A DNA stretch of 8,169 bases from Mariprofundus sp. Lineage in GTDB: Bacteria > Pseudomonadota > Zetaproteobacteria > Mariprofundales > Mariprofundaceae. Within the stretch, counting starts at the first letter, position 1, and each line of letters starts with the position of its first letter. The notes below the pieces were generated by a model. That model saw nothing but the letters and a program-made list of their open reading frames with translations, ran no database searches and was not told the origin of the DNA. Positions 6,728-8,169 of the stretch are shown piece by piece. The position numbers and the translations under genes are program-made. Location: the NCBI GenBank assembly GCA_030951095.1, contig JAUZQI010000154.1, positions 1 through 8,169 of the forward strand. The letters are read 5' to 3'.

Positions 6728-7870
6728 TCAGTGTGAATAAACTTTATTCACAATCCCGCCGCCCAGTAATTCTTCACCGGCATAAAAAGCCGCCACCTGC
6801 CCCGGTGCAGTTGGTTTCTGGGCTTGATCAAACACAAGGTGGAGCCCATCACCTTCAAATCCACCTTCGGGCTGCAGGCTACATGCGGCCGGCTGCATCT
6901 GGTAACGCACTTTAGCAGTGATACTCTCCCCGGCACGGGGCTGGCGAATCCAGCTCACATCGCCCACTTCCACTTCAGAAATCATTGCATCTTCAGGATG
7001 TGCAACGACAACACGGGCTGTCGTTCCATCGAGCGCCACCACATGCCATGGCCCATCCGGCAAGCCCAGGCCCTTGCGCTGACCCAGCGTGAAATGCGCA
7101 ATACCCAGATGTTTGCCAAGGAAATTCCCGTTCGTATCGACAATATCCCCGCCCCGAAATCCGGCTGTTGCACCTTCCCTTTTGAGAAATTCAATACGAT
7201 CCCCGGCTGGAATAAAGCAGATATCCTGACTTTCGTGTTTTTCTGCTGTCGCCAGCTTGAAATAGCGGGCCAGCATACGGGTATCATCCTTCTCCAGATT
7301 CCCGACCGGAAACAAAATCCGTTCCGCCTGCCTGCGACTCGTCGTAGCCAGGAAATAGCTCTGATCCTTCCTGTTATCACTACCCTTAAACATATGGATG
7401 CCGTCAGCCGAATCTCTCCGCTGCACATAATGGCCGGTCGCCACAAATCGCGCTTCCAGCTGATCCGCCGCATCCAGTAATGCCCCGAATTTTACAAAGC
7501 GGTTACAGCGCTCACACGGATTGGGTGTACGGCCTGTTTCATAATCCTGAATAAACGGATCAATCACATCACGGCGAAATTCCTCTCGCATATCCATGGC
7601 ATAAAACGGAATGTCGATATGATCTGCCACCCGGCGCGCATCATACGAATCTTCAAGCGAACAGCAGGAACCATGGCCGTTTACTTCATCGCGTGAATAG
7701 TCCCAGACATTTAGAAACACACCGATCACATCCAGACCGGCCTCTTTCAACAACACCGCCATCACCGACGAATCCACACCTCCGGACATGGCTGCAATGA
7801 CTCGCACCCCTTTCAAGGGCACCAGATCAGCGATAATATCGGCAATCATCGATTCAGGATTTTCAGACAT
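6728..7870 (-). CDS. mnmA: tRNA-specific 2-thiouridylase MnmA
   Basis: MnmA adds sulfur to carbon 2 of the wobble uridine (U34) of the Lys, Glu and Gln tRNAs, using ATP and a persulfide relay. The protein is 380 aa from the ATG at 7870. The PP-loop ATP site is SGGVDS (29-34). The thiolation cysteines are C122 in PNPCERCN (equivalent to E. coli C102) and C218 in ESQDICF (equivalent to E. coli C199). GHY (146-148) and KDQSYFL (168-174) are further family motifs. The CC pair at 69-70 in HGSCCSLED and the extra cysteine C119 mark the Firmicutes/Deltaproteobacteria-type sequence rather than the gammaproteobacterial one (PNPDILCN). The C-terminal beta-barrel ends with APGQVAAFY and LGGGIV. No clear ribosome binding site precedes 7870. 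A TTG at 7915 would add 15 residues and overlap the upstream stop (TTGA); an ATG at 7849 is also possible. Confidence 0.95.
   Translation of the reverse strand: MSENPESMIADIIADLVPLKGVRVIAAMSGGVDSSVMAVLLKEAGLDVIGVFLNVWDYSRDEVNGHGSCCSLEDSYDARRVADHIDIPFYAMDMREEFRRDVIDPFIQDYETGRTPNPCERCNRFVKFGALLDAADQLEARFVATGHYVQRRDSADGIHMFKGSDNRKDQSYFLATTSRRQAERILFPVGNLEKDDTRMLARYFKLATAEKHESQDICFIPAGDRIEFLKREGATAGFRGGDIVDTNGNFLGKHLGIAHFTLGQRKGLGLPDGPWHVVALDGTTARVVVAHPEDAMISEVEVGDVSWIRQPRAGESITAKVRYQMQPAACSLQPEGGFEGDGLHLVFDQAQKPTAPGQVAAFYAGEELLGGGIVNKVYSH
6732..6752. repeat. 21-bp AT-rich palindrome at the 3' end of mnmA
   Basis: Two perfect 10-bp arms, TGTGAATAAA (6732-6741) and TTTATTCACA (6743-6752), flank one central base. 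They overlap the last codons of mnmA. A smaller 4-bp-arm hairpin (CTGA, loop ATAA, TCAG; 6720-6731) sits beside it, in the 15-bp gap between the convergent genes. Without a GC-rich stem or U-tract it is at best a weak bidirectional terminator; a protein-binding site or chance are alternatives. Confidence 0.5.
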
Positions 7871-7911
7871 ACGCCGAAGCTTAACAGCAGTGATATCAAA
7901 CGAGTAACTGT

Positions 7912-8169
7912 TCAAACAGGAAGGTTTCTATTGTCCTGTACCACCTCGACCATAATTCCATCGGGATCTGCCAGAAAGAAATACTCGATGCCAGTTCTTC
8001 CATGCACAATTTTGACACCATCGGCCAGCCCAAGCGACTCCACACGTTCTTTCGCCAGCTGAATATCGGCCACCCTGACACCAAAGTGTTTGATGCCGAT
8101 TCGGGGCAGGTCTGTAGCGATCTGTTTGGATGATTCCGGTGCAGAAATATTGTTGGAAAAACAGAAAAG
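7912..8169 (-). CDS. VOC-family (glyoxalase/bleomycin-resistance fold) protein, C-terminal part
   Basis: On the minus strand the frame is open from the window edge to a TGA at 7914-7912, giving the last 85 residues. They show the vicinal oxygen chelate fold: IGIKHFGVRVAD (a histidine in the strand that usually supplies the first metal ligand of the module), an amphipathic helix, GIEYFFLADPDGIMVEVVQ (the FxxDPDGxxxE strand with the glutamate ligand), and a short tail. Family members include glyoxalase I, dioxygenases, epimerases and resistance proteins, and the fragment does not tell which. The start lies outside the window. The gene ends 41 nt before the preferred mnmA start on the same strand, so the two are probably co-transcribed. 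Confidence 0.85.
   Translation of the reverse strand, partial: LFCFSNNISAPESSKQIATDLPRIGIKHFGVRVADIQLAKERVESLGLADGVKIVHGRTGIEYFFLADPDGIMVEVVQDNRNLPV

Noticed and set aside
6824..7480. A 218-codon open frame on the + strand opposite mnmA
   Set aside because: It lies entirely within the well-supported mnmA gene, shows no recognisable motif, and has no ribosome binding site that I can see. It is a codon-bias shadow.
1..8169. An undescribed defence, mobile or biosynthetic system
   Set aside because: All long frames belong to known housekeeping families. There are no direct-repeat arrays, integrase or transposase genes, toxin-antitoxin pairs or tRNA genes visible in the window.

Overview
The window is an 8.2-kb stretch of compact bacterial chromosome of intermediate GC (about half, judged by eye). 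It is almost entirely housekeeping genes for DNA repair, DNA replication, RNA modification and sugar-phosphate metabolism. The gene set fits a Gram-negative proteobacterium: a Rep-type helicase, an AlgC-type phosphomannomutase/phosphoglucomutase and an RsuA/RluB-family pseudouridine synthase. The MnmA is of the PNPCxxCN type common in Firmicutes and Deltaproteobacteria rather than the E. coli type. That mix could fit a deep-branching proteobacterium such as a zetaproteobacterium, but the placement is a guess.

Layout. (1) Positions 1-3135, + strand: a tight run of four genes whose ends all overlap. They are the 3' part of an rluB/rsuA-type pseudouridine synthase gene, an endonuclease III-related DNA glycosylase (COG2231/MagIII-like), uvrC, and a 76-aa cysteine-rich CWC protein. 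The overlaps are 4, 11 and 4 bp, so translation is probably coupled. (2) Positions 3132-5090, - strand: rep, convergent with the first block. Its stop codon shares the palindrome TTAA with the stop of the CWC gene. (3) Positions 5091-5353: the only real intergenic gap (263 bp). It is the divergent control region between rep and the mutase gene and is largely filled by a roughly 154-bp element with imperfect terminal inverted repeats. (4) Positions 5354-6712, + strand: algC/manB-type mutase with a TTG start and a good ribosome binding site. (5) Positions 6728-8169, - strand: mnmA (tRNA 2-thiouridylase), preceded by the C-terminal part of a VOC (glyoxalase-fold) protein that runs off the window.

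Functional links. The first block pairs a base-excision glycosylase with the nucleotide-excision nuclease UvrC. A superfamily 1 helicase gene, rep, converges on it. The two flanking RNA modification genes (pseudouridine synthase, MnmA) have no evident tie to repair. I see no mobile gene cargo, CRISPR array, tRNA/rRNA gene, toxin-antitoxin pair or defence system. The points most worth a second look are the inverted-repeat element, the overlapping glycosylase-uvrC-CWC arrangement, and several start-codon decisions that an automatic annotation could get wrong.
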